From Cohnella sp. AR92 (GTDB lineage Bacteria > Bacillota > Bacilli > Paenibacillales > Paenibacillaceae): a stretch of 64,000 nucleotides of DNA. Numbering within the stretch: the first letter of the stretch is position 1; every line of letters begins with the position of its first letter. This document shows positions 9,678 through 20,617 of the stretch, in pieces. The DNA is taken from positions 82,625 to 146,624 of the forward strand of contig NZ_RZJR01000004.1 of the NCBI RefSeq assembly GCF_003990975.1. Reading direction: 5' to 3'. The notes beneath the pieces were generated by a model. It worked only from the letters and a program-made list of their open reading frames with translations, was not told the origin of the DNA and did no database searches. Both the position numbers and the translations under genes were made by a program.

Positions 9678-9772
9678 CAGTTGGTCTAATCCCATATTGA
9701 TTCTCGGAGTACGGAAACTAGTTGGATATAGGGTATCGGGAAGAAAAAGAATCGTACAAGGAACGAACCGGC

Positions 9773-9819
9773 GCTCGGCCTAGCTGAAACCCGACAAAAT
9801 CGGGTTAGGGAGCCCGAGC
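9773..9819. repeat. Dispersed palindromic repeat, copy 1
   Basis: The core is a 7-bp stem aacccga / tcgggtt around a 5-base loop (9788-9806), preceded by agctg and followed by agggagcc. Outer arms gctcgg (9773-9778) and ccgagc (9814-9819) pair, giving an imperfect stem of about 20 bp. The same unit recurs at 9832 and 34944. Confidence 0.8.
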
Positions 9820-9831
9820 ATGAGCTAGGTC

Positions 9832-9866
9832 CAGCTGTAACCCGACAACATCGGGTTAGAGAGCCG
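9832..9866. repeat. Dispersed palindromic repeat, copy 2
   Basis: It contains cagctgtaacccga, a 5-base loop, tcgggtt and agagagcc. It matches copies 1 and 3 over about 33 bases except in the loop and a few single bases. It ends 10 bases before the hemB ribosome-binding site. Confidence 0.8.
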
Positions 9867-9891
9867 GAACAAAATCAAGGAGATGAGTTTT

Positions 9892-10878
9892 ATGGGATTC
9901 CCCATTAATCGCCATCGCAGGCTCCGCCGCACGGCTGCTCTTCGCAGCCTGGTGAGGGAGAATTATTTGCACGTCAACGATCTGATCGCGCCGATCTTCG
10001 TTATTTACGGCGAAGGAGTCAAGAACGAGATTCCGTCCATGCCGGGCGTCTATCAATGGTCGATCGACCGTCTGGAAGAAGAGGTTCGCGAGCTGGTCGA
10101 CGCCGGCATCCAAGCGGTGCTGCTGTTCGGGATTCCCGAGCACAAGGACAGCGCGGGAACGGGCGCTTACGGGGAAGACGGAATCGTACAGCAGGCGACG
10201 AGGAGAATCAAGGAGATCGCTCCTGAACTGCTCGTCGTGGCGGATACTTGCCTGTGCGAGTTTACCGATCACGGACATTGCGGCGTCGTCCATCATACCA
10301 AGGCGGCGGCGGTTATCGATAACGACGAGTCGCTGGAGCTGCTCGTCCGCACGGCGGTCTCGCAAGCGGAGGCGGGCGCCGACATCATCGCGCCTTCCAA
10401 TATGATGGACGGCTTCGTCGCCGCGATTCGCGCCGGACTGGATGCGGCGGGCTTCGAGGATATCCCGATCATGTCTTATGCGGTCAAGTACTCGTCCGCT
10501 TATTACGGACCGTTCCGCGAGGCCGCGCAATCGGCGCCTCAGTTCGGAGATCGCAAGACGTACCAGATGGATCCGGCGAATTCCCGCGAAGCGCTTCGCG
10601 AGGCTGAGTCCGACGTGGAAGAAGGCGCCGACATGCTGATGGTGAAGCCGGGGCTGGCATATCTGGACATCCTCCGGCTGCTCAAGGACCGATTCGATCT
10701 GCCGGTCGCCGTCTACAACGTAAGCGCGGAGTACTCGATGGTCAAAGCCGCCGCCATGCAGGGATGGATCGACGAACGCGCCATCGTTCTCGAGACGCTG
10801 ACGGGCATGAAGCGCGCGGGAGCGGACGTGATCATTACCTATCACGCCAAGGACGCGGCAAGATGGCTGCGAGGCTAA
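9892..10878 (+). CDS. hemB: Delta-aminolevulinic acid dehydratase (porphobilinogen synthase)
   Basis: Condenses two 5-aminolevulinate molecules to porphobilinogen. The zinc ligands Cys120, Cys122 and Cys130 are in [14 protein letters not shown], at the same numbers as in the E. coli zinc enzyme, so this is a zinc-dependent form. The Schiff-base lysines are in the motifs [14 protein letters not shown] and [11 protein letters not shown]. The start was moved from the ATG at 9883 to the ATG at 9892, because the AAGGAG Shine-Dalgarno sequence touches the first ATG but sits 9 bases before the second. This gives 328 residues. Confidence 0.96.
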   Translation: MGFPINRHRRLRRTAALRSLVRENYLHVNDLIAPIFVIYGEGVKNEIPSMPGVYQWSIDRLEEEVRELVDAGIQAVLLFGIPEHKDSAGTGAYGEDGIVQQATRRIKEIAPELLVVADTCLCEFTDHGHCGVVHHTKAAAVIDNDESLELLVRTAVSQAEAGADIIAPSNMMDGFVAAIRAGLDAAGFEDIPIMSYAVKYSSAYYGPFREAAQSAPQFGDRKTYQMDPANSREALREAESDVEEGADMLMVKPGLAYLDILRLLKDRFDLPVAVYNVSAEYSMVKAAAMQGWIDERAIVLETLTGMKRAGADVIITYHAKDAARWLRG

Positions 10879-10924
10879 GTAATATAAAGAATTCGATCGG
10901 CGAAGTACGGCGAAGAAATCGAAG

Positions 10925-10952
10925 AACCGATGAACCGAAACCGATAAACCGA
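10925..10952. repeat. Four short aaccga repeats
   Basis: The hexamer aaccga occurs at 10925, 10933, 10939 and 10947 in the hemB-hemL gap. The array is short and may be chance or a small slippage product. Confidence 0.45.
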
Positions 10953-11007
10953 TGGCCTCAACCTCCTCGCGGAGTTTTCCAATACTGATAGCAGGGAAGT
11001 GTCGATA

Positions 11008-12309
11008 ATGACAGATACTCGTCGAATTCGTTCCGATTCGCGTTCCAAAGAAGCTTTCGAGCGCGCCAAGCGCTTCATTCCCGGCGGAGTCAACAGCCCG
11101 GTTCGGGCCTTCAAGTCCGTCGGGCTCACTCCGCTTGTCATCGAACGCGGCGAAGGCAGCCGTATTTACGATATCGATGGGCAAAGCTATATCGATTACG
11201 TGCTGTCTTGGGGACCGCTTATTATCGGACACGCGCATCCGGAAGTCGTCGAGGCTCTGCAGCAGGCGGCCGCGAAGGGAACCAGCTTCGGGGCGCCTAC
11301 CGAGCTCGAGACCAAGATGGCCGAGCTCGTATGCGAGCGCATGCCGTCCGTCGAGATCGTGCGCATGGTCAACTCCGGAACGGAGGCGACGATGAGCGCC
11401 CTGCGTCTGGCTCGCGGCTATACGGGCCGAAGCAAGATCCTGAAGTTCGAAGGCTCCTATCACGGCCATGCGGACAGCCTGTTGATCAAAGCCGGCTCCG
11501 GCGTGGCGACGCTCGGCCTTCCGGACAGCCCGGGGGTGCCGGAGAGCATCGCGACCCACACGATCGCGGTTCCTTACAACGACATCGAGTCGGCTAAGCT
11601 TGCTTTCGAGAAGTTCGGAGAAGAGATCGCGGCGGTCATCGTGGAGCCGGTCGCCGGCAACATGGGCGTCGTTCCTCCGCTGCCCGGCTTCTTGCAAGGC
11701 TTGCGCGACTTGACGACGAAGTACGGAGCGCTCTTGATCTTCGACGAAGTCATGACCGGCTTCCGCGTCGGCTATAACAGCGCTCAAGGCCTCTACGGCA
11801 TCACCCCGGACCTTACCTGCATGGGCAAGGTCATCGGCGGGGGTCTGCCGGTTGGCGCCTACGGCGGACGCCGCGACATCATGGAGAAGATCGCGCCGGT
11901 CGGACCGATCTACCAAGCCGGAACGCTGTCGGGCAATCCGCTAGCGATGACGGCCGGATACACGACCTTGAGCAAGATGACGCCGGAAGCCTATCAAATG
12001 CTGGAACGCTTGGCGGTCCGGCTGCAAGCCGGCCTGGAGAAAGCGGCGGCCGAGTTCGGCGTTCCGCTGACCGTCAACCGAGTCGGGTCGATGGTATGCC
12101 CGTTCTTCACCGACAAGCAGGTTATCAACTTCGAGATCGCCCGCACGTCCAACACGGAACGGTTCAAGACCGTATTCGCCCGATTGCTGGATGAAGGGAT
12201 CAACATTCCTCCTTCCCAGTTCGAGGGCTGGTTCCTGTCCACGTCGCATACGGAAGCGGATATCGACGCCTCGGTCGCCGCTTTCCGCACGGCCCTGTCC
12301 AAGTTCTGA
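11008..12309 (+). CDS. hemL: Glutamate-1-semialdehyde 2,1-aminomutase
   Basis: A PLP enzyme that converts glutamate-1-semialdehyde, the HemA product, into 5-aminolevulinate for HemB. The fold-type I aminotransferase signature [14 protein letters not shown] is present. The PLP lysine is Lys274, in [16 protein letters not shown], and [14 protein letters not shown] lies at the N-terminus. The start was set at the ATG at 11008, ten bases after an AGGGA Shine-Dalgarno sequence; a GTG at 10999 is too close to it. The protein is 433 residues. It closes the haem cluster. Confidence 0.96.
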   Translation: MTDTRRIRSDSRSKEAFERAKRFIPGGVNSPVRAFKSVGLTPLVIERGEGSRIYDIDGQSYIDYVLSWGPLIIGHAHPEVVEALQQAAAKGTSFGAPTELETKMAELVCERMPSVEIVRMVNSGTEATMSALRLARGYTGRSKILKFEGSYHGHADSLLIKAGSGVATLGLPDSPGVPESIATHTIAVPYNDIESAKLAFEKFGEEIAAVIVEPVAGNMGVVPPLPGFLQGLRDLTTKYGALLIFDEVMTGFRVGYNSAQGLYGITPDLTCMGKVIGGGLPVGAYGGRRDIMEKIAPVGPIYQAGTLSGNPLAMTAGYTTLSKMTPEAYQMLERLAVRLQAGLEKAAAEFGVPLTVNRVGSMVCPFFTDKQVINFEIARTSNTERFKTVFARLLDEGINIPPSQFEGWFLSTSHTEADIDASVAAFRTALSKF

Positions 12310-12329
12310 CAACGAGGCGCTCTTGCTAT

Positions 12330-12380
12330 AGCTCCTGATGCCGTCCCTTCCCGGGACAGGCTCGGGAGCTGTTCTATTTC
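12330..12380 (+). terminator. Possible terminator after hemL
   Basis: An imperfect hairpin has outer arms agctcc / gggagct and an inner stem gtccc / gggac, followed by gttctatttct. The T tract is weak. Confidence 0.5.
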
Positions 12381-12475
12381 TATAGGCATGCCCGAGTTAG
12401 GACGGCATATAGATAAGTAGTAAGCTGTGCCACCCCTGAATTGGCAGAGATATCTCCCCGAAAGGAGGACTAGGC

Positions 12476-13870
12476 TTGACTGAGTCGTACAATGGGCTTC
12501 GCTTCGATATTTTCGAGAGAGTTCACCTCCCCGATGATGTCGCGGCCATCGAAGAATTGGAAGAGATTGAATTGGTTCCGCATATGCAGGCATTGACGGT
12601 AGATGACCAGATTCTCTTGCGCGGGCATCTGCTGCTGACAGGCTCCTATCGCTCCGAGGAAGAGCGTTCCGAAACCAGGCAGCTGGAGCATTGGATTCCC
12701 GTCGAGATCTCCCTGCCGCTCGGACGCGTAGAGAGATTGGAAGACCTGGCCGTGGAGATAGACAACTTCGACGTCGATCTGTTGTCTACTCGTTCGCTCA
12801 ATGTAACGGGAGTCCTGGGGTTAAGAGGGCTGCAGGTGTCGGTTCCGCAAGCGCCGGTCTGGCAGGAGGACAGCTTCACGGTCGTCCATCAAGCGCCGCC
12901 GGAAGCAACGCAAGCCGAAGAGCAAGCTTCGGAGGACGACAGGAACGGGGCGGGGGGAAGCGGGTATCCCGGTTATCCTTCTCCCGATTACTCCTGGTAC
13001 GAGTCTTATTCGCAGAGAGAGCAGAACCCTGCGCATGCTCCTCCGGCGGAGTACGCCGCGCCGCCCGTTTATCTGCCGCAGATCGAGGAGCCAGAACCGG
13101 AGCCGTACCCGTTCCCTCCGAATGCATTCGGATATGGACAATCCGCTCCTTATTCCTATCGGCCTCCGGAGCCGTCTCCCGCCCCGGCAGAACCGGCTTA
13201 CGGCGCAAGTTATTCGCCGCAGCCTTGGGGCGATCTGTCGCAGGAGCGCGTGGAGCCGAAGGCGCAAGAGGATTCTTCCATTCCGGGAATCTCCTCGGTT
13301 CCGTCAGCGCCGTCCGTACCCGCCGTGCCCGGCATATCGGCGGCGCCTGAGGTACCCGCCGAGCCTGAAGCGCCTGCTGTTCCGGGAGCGTCCGCGGAAT
13401 CGTACGTTCATGCGGAACCGGCGCCCGCGCAGCCGCCCGCGGAAGAGAAGCCGGAGCTCAAGGTCGGCTTGAACGCCAAGTCTTCCGCTTCGGCGGCTTC
13501 CTCTCCCCTCGGCGTCGGAATTCTGTCTCAGCTTGGCGAGAAGGGAGCGCGGCGGGAAGCCGAGCTAAGGATCGCCGAGGAGGCGAATCAGGCCGATCAG
13601 GCCGCCTTGGCCGCGCAAACGAACGCATCGCTGCAAGCGAACTCGTCTTCCGCCGATTCCTCCGGCGACGAGGTGGAGTGGACCCGGCTTTTCCTGGCGA
13701 AGAGCGGGGCCGTCAACACCTTCCGCAAGTTCAAGCTTTGCATCGTTCAGCGCGAGGATACGTTGGACGCCATCGCAACGCGCTACAATGTGCAGGTTCG
13801 AGAGCTCCAGCTGCATAACCGCCTGCTCGATCCTCACGTAACGGAAGGCCAGATTCTCTACATTCCATAA
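12476..13870 (+). CDS. spoVID: Stage VI sporulation protein D (spore coat assembly, LysM)
   Basis: SpoVID sits on the forespore surface and is needed for the coat to encase the spore. The 464-residue protein has an N-terminal conserved domain (about residues 1-140, starting with RFDIFERVHLP), a long low-complexity region rich in Pro, Ala, Glu, Ser and Tyr (about 140-400), and a C-terminal LysM domain (about 418-464) ending in VTEGQILYIP. Position supports the call: B. subtilis spoVID also follows hemL. The start is a TTG behind a strong AAAGGAGGA sequence. The B. subtilis neighbour ysxE is absent. Internal Pro/Ala/Glu repeats probably vary between strains. Confidence 0.9.
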   Translation: MTESYNGLRFDIFERVHLPDDVAAIEELEEIELVPHMQALTVDDQILLRGHLLLTGSYRSEEERSETRQLEHWIPVEISLPLGRVERLEDLAVEIDNFDVDLLSTRSLNVTGVLGLRGLQVSVPQAPVWQEDSFTVVHQAPPEATQAEEQASEDDRNGAGGSGYPGYPSPDYSWYESYSQREQNPAHAPPAEYAAPPVYLPQIEEPEPEPYPFPPNAFGYGQSAPYSYRPPEPSPAPAEPAYGASYSPQPWGDLSQERVEPKAQEDSSIPGISSVPSAPSVPAVPGISAAPEVPAEPEAPAVPGASAESYVHAEPAPAQPPAEEKPELKVGLNAKSSASAASSPLGVGILSQLGEKGARREAELRIAEEANQADQAALAAQTNASLQANSSSADSSGDEVEWTRLFLAKSGAVNTFRKFKLCIVQREDTLDAIATRYNVQVRELQLHNRLLDPHVTEGQILYIP

Positions 13871-14071
13871 GAGCCATGCCGCGAATGGGCCGCCGGTTAT
13901 CCGGCGGTCCTGTTCTCGTTGCCGCTCCGCCTACGCCGCCGCCTTAAACCCAGTGTTTTCTCAACTTTTCCGTCTTCTCTCCCGACACCATTTTCCGCTA
14001 GAACGACATTGACCTCGAACCTGTACGATTTAGGCGATAATCGGATTCCTCTTGTTGGAAAATGGGCCATA

Positions 14072-14101
14072 TTGACTGTGACCCCGCAGAAAAGGTATCA
14101 T
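14072..14101 (+). promoter_or_regulatory. Promoter of the valS leader
   Basis: TTGACT (14072-14077) and TATCAT (14096-14101) are separated by 18 bases, directly upstream of the T-box leader. Confidence 0.75.
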
Positions 14102-14106
14102 AGGGG

Positions 14107-14366
14107 AATAAAGACGTGGAAAGGGAATAGTATGCAGTTCGCCCCTACAGAGAGCGGAATCGGTGCCTTAGGCATCGCTGTAAGGTTCCGCAGGCAGGCC
14201 GCTGCTGAAGTCGCCCTGGAGTCTCCCGTTTGAAGCTTGCCGTAGAACGGGGCGGTGGCAGCCGTTAACATGCGTTCAAGCGCCGATCAGCCGGACAAGA
14301 AGGGCGATCGGAATGAAGGTGGTACCACGGAAGCGAGCCTTTCGTCCTTTGTGACGGGAGGTTTTT
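14107..14366 (+). promoter_or_regulatory. T-box riboswitch controlling valS
   Basis: The 529-base gap between spoVID and valS holds a tRNA-sensing leader. The conserved T-box core aaggtggtaccacgg is at 14316-14330. A terminator hairpin cctttcgtc / gacgggagg with a run of T follows at 14338-14366. The Stem I motif agagagcgga begins near 14146. A GTC (valine codon) in ctgaagtcgcc at 14210-14212 is the likely specifier. Uncharged valine tRNA would bind and favour the antiterminator, letting valS be read. The first part of the gap, 13871-14071, shows nothing clear beyond a short hairpin after the spoVID stop. Confidence 0.9.
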
Positions 14367-14399
14367 GTATTTTTTGTCCCTATGGAGGTATGGTTCTCA

Positions 14400-17066
14400 A
14401 TGAGCGAATCCCAAGAACGGAATTCGGCCTCGATGCCGACGACCTACGACCCGACGAATGCCGAGCGCAAATGGTATGACGCTTGGACGAAGGGCGGATA
14501 TTTTCAAGCCGGCCGCCGGCCGGACGCACCTAAATACACGATCGTAATCCCGCCTCCTAACGTGACCGGGATGCTTCACATTGGCCATGCGCTCGACTTC
14601 ACGCTGCAGGACATCCTCATCCGCTTCAAGCGGATGCAAGGGTTCGACGCGCTGTGGCTGCCGGGTACCGACCACGCCGGCATCGCCACGCAGACGAAGG
14701 TAGAGCAGAAGCTCCGCGAGGAAGGCAAATCCCGCTACGACTTGGGACGAGAGGCGTTCCTGGACAAGGTATGGGAATGGAAAGACCAATACGCGAACAC
14801 CATCCGCAGCCAATGGTCGAAGATGGGCCTGAGCCTGGACTACTCCCGCGAGCGCTTCACGCTGGACGAGGGGCTGTCCCGCGCGGTTCGCGAAGTATTC
14901 GTCCGCCTGTACGAGAAGGGACTTATCTATCGCGGCAAGCGGATCATCAATTGGGATCCGGCGGCCCGCACGGCCCTGTCGGATATCGAGGTCGAATACA
15001 AGGAAGTAAACGGCCATCTCTACCACCTCCAGTATCCTCTGGCGGACGGAAGCGGCCATCTGACGGTAGCCACGACCCGTCCGGAGACGATGCTCGGGGA
15101 TACCGCGGTCGCCGTCCATCCGGAAGACGAGCGCTACAAGCACCTGATCGGCAAGATGCTGAAGCTTCCGATCGTGAATCGCGAGATTCCGATTATCGGC
15201 GACGAATACGTCGAGAAGGAATTCGGCAGCGGTGCCGTCAAGATTACGCCGGCGCACGATCCGAACGACTTCGAGGTCGGCTCGCGCCATGACCTGCCGC
15301 AGATCATCGTCATGGACGAGAGCGGCAAGATGAACGAGAACGCGGGCCCGTACCAAGGAATGGATCGCGCGGACTGCCGCAAGCAGATCGTGAAGGACCT
15401 GCAGGAGCAAGGCGTCTGCATCAAGATCGAGGACCACGTTCACCAGGTCGGCCACAGCGAGCGCTCTGGCGCGGTCGTCGAGCCGTATCTGTCCACGCAA
15501 TGGTTCGTGGCGATGAAGCCGCTGGCCGAGAAGGCGATCGGCTCGCAGAAGTCCGGCCAAGGCGTAAACTTCGTTCCGGACCGCTTCGAGAAGATCTATC
15601 TGCATTGGATCGAGAACGTGCGCGATTGGTGTATCTCCCGCCAGCTGTGGTGGGGCCATCGCATTCCGGCTTGGTACCATGAGGAGACCGGAGAGATTCA
15701 CGTCGGCATCGACGCGCCGCAAGGGGCGGACGAACCGGGCTCGCCTTGGAGACAGGACGACGATGTCCTCGATACGTGGTTCAGCTCGGCGCTGTGGCCG
15801 TTCTCGACGCTCGGCTGGCCGGAGAACACGGAAGATTTGAAGCGTTACTATCCGACCGACGTTCTCGTGACCGGATACGATATCATCTACTTCTGGGTTG
15901 CCCGGATGATCTTCACCGCGCTCGAATTCACCGAGTCCATCCCGTTCAAGGACGTGCTGATCCACGGTCTCGTTCGCGACGCGGAAGGCCGGAAGATGTC
16001 CAAGTCCCTGGGCAACGGCGTCGACCCTCTCGAGGTTATCGAGAAGTACGGCGCGGACGCGATGCGCTACATGATCTCGACGGGCAGCACGCCGGGCCAA
16101 GACCTGCGCTTCCGTTGGGAGAAGGTCGAGCAGGCGCGCAACTTCGCCAACAAGATCTGGAACGCTTCCCGCTTCGCGCTGATGAATCTCGAAGGCTTCG
16201 GCGTGGAAGACATCGATCTCAAGGGCTCCTTATCTACCGCGGACCGCTGGATCCTGCATCGGTTCAACGAGACGACGCGGGATATCACCCGCCTGATGGA
16301 GAGCTACGAGTTCGGGGAGACCGGACGCCTGCTGTACAACTTCATCTGGGACGATCTGTGCGACTGGTACATCGAATTCGCCAAGCTGACGCTGTACGGA
16401 ACGGACGAAGCTTCGAAGAAAAGCACTCAATCCGTGCTGGCCTACGTGCTCGATCGGACGCTCCGCTTGCTGCATCCGTTCATGCCGTACCTGTCCGAGG
16501 AAATCTGGCAGCATTTGCCGCATGAGCCGGGCGAGACGATTACGCTGGCATCCTGGCCGCAATACAACGAAGCCTTCGAAGCGCCGGAAGCCGTGGGCGA
16601 GATGAGCTTGCTCATGGACGCTATTCGCGCCGTGCGCAACGTGCGAGCCGAAGTGAACGTGACGCCGGGCAAGAAGATCGAGCTTCACATCAAGCCGACG
16701 AACGAGTCGTCCAGCGGCATTCTCAAGCGGAACGAAGAGTACGTGCGCCGCTTCTGCAACACGTCCTCGCTGCTCCTCGAAGAGACGCTGACGCCGCCGG
16801 ACAAGGCGATGTCGGCGATGATCACCGGAGCGGAGCTGTATCTGCCGCTTGCCGGCCTGATCGACATCGGCCAAGAGATCGCCCGCCTCGAGAAGGAGCT
16901 GGCGAACTTGAACGCCGAGGTGGACCGCGTGGAGAAGAAGCTGTCGAACGAAGGCTATATCGCGAAGGCTCCCGCCCACGTCGTTGAGCAGGAGCGGGCC
17001 AAAGGCGAGGATTATCGGGATAAGCGGGACAAGGTGCTCGCCCGGATCGCAGAGCTTCGCGGCTAA
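14400..17066 (+). CDS. valS: Valyl-tRNA synthetase
   Basis: Class I aminoacyl-tRNA synthetase that charges tRNA-Val and edits threonine. The 888 residues are the normal length. HIGH is at residues 60-63 in [12 protein letters not shown], and the KMSKS loop lies near 532 in [15 protein letters not shown]. The CP1 editing domain lies between. A C-terminal coiled-coil arm (about 820-888) has the pattern [20 protein letters not shown]. The start is the ATG at 14400, nine bases after GGAGGT; the upstream ATG at 14382 overlaps that Shine-Dalgarno sequence. Expression is controlled by the upstream T-box. Confidence 0.97.
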   Translation: MSESQERNSASMPTTYDPTNAERKWYDAWTKGGYFQAGRRPDAPKYTIVIPPPNVTGMLHIGHALDFTLQDILIRFKRMQGFDALWLPGTDHAGIATQTKVEQKLREEGKSRYDLGREAFLDKVWEWKDQYANTIRSQWSKMGLSLDYSRERFTLDEGLSRAVREVFVRLYEKGLIYRGKRIINWDPAARTALSDIEVEYKEVNGHLYHLQYPLADGSGHLTVATTRPETMLGDTAVAVHPEDERYKHLIGKMLKLPIVNREIPIIGDEYVEKEFGSGAVKITPAHDPNDFEVGSRHDLPQIIVMDESGKMNENAGPYQGMDRADCRKQIVKDLQEQGVCIKIEDHVHQVGHSERSGAVVEPYLSTQWFVAMKPLAEKAIGSQKSGQGVNFVPDRFEKIYLHWIENVRDWCISRQLWWGHRIPAWYHEETGEIHVGIDAPQGADEPGSPWRQDDDVLDTWFSSALWPFSTLGWPENTEDLKRYYPTDVLVTGYDIIYFWVARMIFTALEFTESIPFKDVLIHGLVRDAEGRKMSKSLGNGVDPLEVIEKYGADAMRYMISTGSTPGQDLRFRWEKVEQARNFANKIWNASRFALMNLEGFGVEDIDLKGSLSTADRWILHRFNETTRDITRLMESYEFGETGRLLYNFIWDDLCDWYIEFAKLTLYGTDEASKKSTQSVLAYVLDRTLRLLHPFMPYLSEEIWQHLPHEPGETITLASWPQYNEAFEAPEAVGEMSLLMDAIRAVRNVRAEVNVTPGKKIELHIKPTNESSSGILKRNEEYVRRFCNTSSLLLEETLTPPDKAMSAMITGAELYLPLAGLIDIGQEIARLEKELANLNAEVDRVEKKLSNEGYIAKAPAHVVEQERAKGEDYRDKRDKVLARIAELRG

Positions 17067-17081
17067 TGGAGGCGCAGCATC

Positions 17082-18458
17082 ATGAATGATCAACAACAAG
17101 GGGAATTCAAGACGGCGCAGCAAGCGGTGGAATGGATTACCGGATTGATGCCGACGGTCGGCATCCGTCCGGGCCTGGAGCGCATGGAGCTTCTGATGGA
17201 GAAGCTGAACAATCCTCACCGGAGGCTGAAGTTCATCCATGTCGCGGGCACGAACGGCAAGGGCTCCGTCTGCTCCTACCTGGATAGAGTGTTAAGAAGC
17301 AACGGCTATGATGTGGGGATGTTCACATCCCCCTACATAACCTCTTTCTCCAATCGGTTCCAATACAACGGAGAGGACATTCCGGACGACGCGATTCTCA
17401 AGCTGGTCAACCGGCTGAAGCCGCTGGCGGAAGAGATCGCCCGGACGGAATGGGGCCCTCCGACGATGTTCGAGATCACGACGGCGCTCGCGATTCTCTA
17501 CTACGCGACGGTGTCCTTCCCGGACTACGTCGTCTGGGAGACCGGGCTCGGCGGAAGATTGGACGTGACGAACGTCGTGACGCCTCTCATCAGCGTCATC
17601 ACGAACATCGGCCACGATCATATGGACATTCTGGGCTCCACGATCGAAGAGATCGCCGGCGAGAAGGCGGGGATCATCAAGTCGGGGGTTCCCGTCGTCT
17701 CCGCCGCGACTCAGCCGGAAGCGGTCGAAGTCATTCGCCGGACGGCGGCGTCGAAGAACGCATCCTTGTATTTGCTTGGCGAGCAGTTCTTCTACGAGAG
17801 GCTGTTCGCTTCCGAGAGCGGGCAGTCGTTCTCCTTCGAGGGCACCTTCCGCAAGTACGACTCGCTGGATATCTCGCTGGCAGGCGCGCATCAAGTAACG
17901 AATGCCGCCGTGGCGGTCATGACGCTTGACGTCCTTCGCCAATATTACGCGACGATGGTCGACGAAGAGACCTTGTCGGAAGCGTTGAAGCAAACGGTTT
18001 GGCCAGGACGCTTGGAGCTGGTATCGAGTTCCCCGCGCATTCTCGTGGACGGGGCTCATAATCCGGAAGGAATGGAAGCCCTGGCGAATGCCCTGGAGGA
18101 TGTCTATTCGTACGATTCGCTCAATGTCATGCTGGCGATGATGCCGAATAAGAATCACGAGCAAACACTTAAGCATATATTACCAATGGTGAATTCGTTG
18201 ATCGTTACCGAGCCGGATTTCCATAGAAAAATGAGTGCCGCGGATTTGGCCGAGTTGACGAAGAGGCTGCAAAGCGAGCTGGGCGGCCCCCGGAATATCG
18301 TCGTAGAACCGGACTGGCGGCAGGCATTGGATCTCCTTGGCAAGATGGCCGAGCAAGAAGGCGAACGCACTCTGTCGGTCGTGACGGGTACCTTGTACCT
18401 CATCGCCGATGTCCGTTCGTGGCTGCTCCATCAATCGAAATCAGAAAAAGGCTGGTGA
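17082..18458 (+). CDS. folC: Folylpolyglutamate synthase / dihydrofolate synthase
   Basis: Adds glutamate to dihydropteroate and to folates. It is a Mur-ligase-like enzyme of 458 residues with the P-loop [12 protein letters not shown] and the motif [12 protein letters not shown]. The C-terminal domain holds [14 protein letters not shown]. It follows valS by 15 bases, with an ATGGAGGCG ribosome-binding sequence, as in B. subtilis where valS and folC are consecutive. murC begins just after its stop, so valS-folC-murC probably form one unit. Confidence 0.95.
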   Translation: MNDQQQGEFKTAQQAVEWITGLMPTVGIRPGLERMELLMEKLNNPHRRLKFIHVAGTNGKGSVCSYLDRVLRSNGYDVGMFTSPYITSFSNRFQYNGEDIPDDAILKLVNRLKPLAEEIARTEWGPPTMFEITTALAILYYATVSFPDYVVWETGLGGRLDVTNVVTPLISVITNIGHDHMDILGSTIEEIAGEKAGIIKSGVPVVSAATQPEAVEVIRRTAASKNASLYLLGEQFFYERLFASESGQSFSFEGTFRKYDSLDISLAGAHQVTNAAVAVMTLDVLRQYYATMVDEETLSEALKQTVWPGRLELVSSSPRILVDGAHNPEGMEALANALEDVYSYDSLNVMLAMMPNKNHEQTLKHILPMVNSLIVTEPDFHRKMSAADLAELTKRLQSELGGPRNIVVEPDWRQALDLLGKMAEQEGERTLSVVTGTLYLIADVRSWLLHQSKSEKGW

Positions 18459-18465
18459 AACGTCG

Positions 18466-19854
18466 TTGCGAACGGAACAGCGCGTACATTTTATCGGCAT
18501 TGGCGGCTACGGCATGAGCGCGATTGCCCGAGTCATGCTGGAGATGGGTTATGAAGTAACGGGATCGGACGTCGCGCGTCAGGAGCTTACGGAGAAGCTG
18601 GCGGCGAAGGGCGCCCGAATCTCGATCGGCCATGAGGCGAAGAACGTTCACGGGGCGAATCTGGTCGTCTATTCGACCGCATTGCCAAGAGACAACGTCG
18701 AGAGGAAGGAAGCGGAACAGCTTAACATTCCGACGCTGCATCGGGCGCAGATGCTGGCCCGTCTACTGAACGACCGCAAGGGCGTTGCGGTGGCGGGGGC
18801 GCACGGCAAGACGACGACCTCCTCGATGATCGCTCTCGTCATGGAGCTCGGCAAGATCGACCCGACTTTTATTATCGGAGGCGAGATCGTCAACGTCGGC
18901 ACGAACGCCAAAGCGGGCAACGGCGAATACGTTGTCGCGGAAGCGGACGAGAGCGACGGCTCCTTCCTGCAATACAGCCCGGCGATCGCCGTGGTGACGA
19001 ATATCGAGCCGGATCACTTGGAGAATTATGAGGGAGACTTCGGCAAGCTGAAGGAAGCGTACGTCAAGTTCTTGAACAACGTGCGCCAAGGCGGCAGCGC
19101 CGTCGTCTGCCTGGATGACGAGAACGTCAAAGAGATTCTGCCGCAAGCCTCGTCCACGCGGGCGATTACCTATGCGATCGACAACGAGCAAGCGGATTAT
19201 CGCGCGACGGACATCGTGCTGGGCGACCGGTGCGCTTCGTTCCAGGTCGCTAAGAACGGACAAACGCTCGGCGTCATCGAGCTTTCCGTTCCGGGAAGAC
19301 ACAATGTCTACAATGCCTTGGCGACGGTCGTCGTCTGCCTGGAGGCGGGGCTTTCGTTCGAGCAGATCGCCGAAGCCATCGTCGAGTTCCGGGGAGCGAA
19401 GAGACGCTTCCACGTGCTCGGCGAAGTGAAGGACATGCTCATCATCGACGATTATGCCCATCACCCCACGGAGATCGAAGCGACGATCCTCGCGGCCAAA
19501 GCGACGGGCAAACGGATTATCGCGGTCTTCCAGCCTCAGCGCTACACGAGAACGTTCTTCCTGCTGGACGCGTTCAGCAGGGCGTTCAAGGAAGCGGACG
19601 AGGTAATTATCACCGATATCTATTCTCCGGCCGGGGAGCAGAGGATCGAAGGCGTGACGTCGCAGCGGCTCGTGGAGCTGATTGCGGCGAACAGCAATCC
19701 GAACGTCGCGTACGTGCCGACGAAGGAAGAGGTCAAGGCGCTGCTTGCTTCCCGCATCGCGCCGGGAGATTTGGTTCTCACGATGGGCGCGGGCGACATC
19801 TGGAAGGTCGCGGACAGCCTGGCGAGAGAGCTTCGGGAGCAAGAGGAAGCTTAA
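18466..19854 (+). CDS. murC: UDP-N-acetylmuramate-L-alanine ligase
   Basis: Adds L-alanine to UDP-MurNAc in the cytoplasmic phase of peptidoglycan synthesis. It has the UDP-binding N-terminal motif [15 protein letters not shown], the ATP P-loop [11 protein letters not shown], and the C-terminal segment [12 protein letters not shown]. The probable start is a TTG at 18466, seven bases after the folC stop, giving 462 residues beginning [13 protein letters not shown]. An upstream ATG at 18409 lies inside folC and would add a non-homologous leader. Its place after folC differs from B. subtilis, where murC lies elsewhere. Confidence 0.93.
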   Translation: MRTEQRVHFIGIGGYGMSAIARVMLEMGYEVTGSDVARQELTEKLAAKGARISIGHEAKNVHGANLVVYSTALPRDNVERKEAEQLNIPTLHRAQMLARLLNDRKGVAVAGAHGKTTTSSMIALVMELGKIDPTFIIGGEIVNVGTNAKAGNGEYVVAEADESDGSFLQYSPAIAVVTNIEPDHLENYEGDFGKLKEAYVKFLNNVRQGGSAVVCLDDENVKEILPQASSTRAITYAIDNEQADYRATDIVLGDRCASFQVAKNGQTLGVIELSVPGRHNVYNALATVVVCLEAGLSFEQIAEAIVEFRGAKRRFHVLGEVKDMLIIDDYAHHPTEIEATILAAKATGKRIIAVFQPQRYTRTFFLLDAFSRAFKEADEVIITDIYSPAGEQRIEGVTSQRLVELIAANSNPNVAYVPTKEEVKALLASRIAPGDLVLTMGAGDIWKVADSLARELREQEEA

Positions 19855-19891
19855 CGTGGACTAGCGATTCGCCGAAAGGGCGAATAAGAAA

Positions 19892-19926
19892 GAGAGAGGC
19901 GGCCTTGTCAAAGGCACGCCTCTCTT
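19892..19926. terminator. Bidirectional terminator between murC and the DUF2812 gene
   Basis: The arms agagaggcg and cgcctctct form a stem with T residues after the right arm. On the minus strand the opposite flank is also T-rich, so the hairpin can end both convergent transcripts. Confidence 0.75.
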
Positions 19927-19966
19927 TGCCGTTTCAAGCCCTATCGCTAGGGGCCCATGGGGGTTG

Positions 19967-20596
19967 TTAGCGGATGATCTTGTTTTCTTGGGTGAGCTTG
20001 AATTGTTTATGGGCCTTATACGCGAAGATCAGGTACAGCGCGAACGTGAGCGGCGGTATGGCCCACAAGCAGCCTCTGAGGATGGCGAAGGGCGTTTCGA
20101 ATAGAAATGCCCTCCAGAAAGCGGCTCCTTCCATGTCCCATAACCCAGGCGTGTAATAGATGGATTTCGGATCCAGCAATACGCCGGGATCGATCGCTTT
20201 GGAAACGAGGAGCGCCGTGAGAATGGGGATGAAGGTAAGGGCCATCGTCTCCCACATATCCGCCAACCGCTTATATCTGCCCGCTTTGGAATCGATATCG
20301 GAGAAAATGTCGTCGCTTCCCCGCGGGTCGGCTTTCCTGAAATATTGATAGCCCGAGCTTTTGGACCCCGAGAGATGCGTCCAACCGCTGTCCTCGAATA
20401 AGAAGAGGTACTCTTCGAAATCCTCTTTCTTCTTAAAGGTGCGGTAATCCACTTTAATAATGGCGTTATCCGGCGCGTCGGCCGCGAATTCATAGCAGAA
20501 CGACCTTTTTGCAACGAATCGGTAACCTTGCTTCGCCATGTCGTTTAACCATTTCTCTTCCTTGTCGAAGTTCGTGAAGTGCTTGTATTTTTTCAT
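19967..20596 (-). CDS. DUF2812 membrane protein
   Basis: A 209-residue protein with an N-terminal DUF2812 domain (about residues 1-115, beginning MKKYKHFTNFDKEEKWLNDM) and two hydrophobic segments near residues 120-140 and 170-195. Its function is unknown. DUF2812 genes commonly follow PadR regulators, and here it starts 21 bases after the padR stop. The start was set at the ATG at 20596, because the longer frame's first ATG is itself part of the GGAGGAG ribosome-binding sequence. It runs against the surrounding genes. Confidence 0.85.
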   Translation of the reverse strand: MKKYKHFTNFDKEEKWLNDMAKQGYRFVAKRSFCYEFAADAPDNAIIKVDYRTFKKKEDFEEYLFLFEDSGWTHLSGSKSSGYQYFRKADPRGSDDIFSDIDSKAGRYKRLADMWETMALTFIPILTALLVSKAIDPGVLLDPKSIYYTPGLWDMEGAAFWRAFLFETPFAILRGCLWAIPPLTFALYLIFAYKAHKQFKLTQENKIIR

Positions 20597-20617
20597 GCGC
20601 TGCTCCTCCATTCCGAT

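Noticed and set aside
9856-11916. Long minus-strand open frame (686 codons) opposite hemB and hemL
   Set aside because: It lies antisense to two certain genes, is rich in Arg, His, Asp and Leu as expected from the complement of GC-rich codons, and has no recognisable domain or ribosome-binding site.
13140-13480. Tandem-repeat protein domain in SpoVID
   Set aside because: The Pro/Ala/Glu/Ser-rich stretch has short irregular motifs but no regular repeat unit, so it is described as low complexity only.
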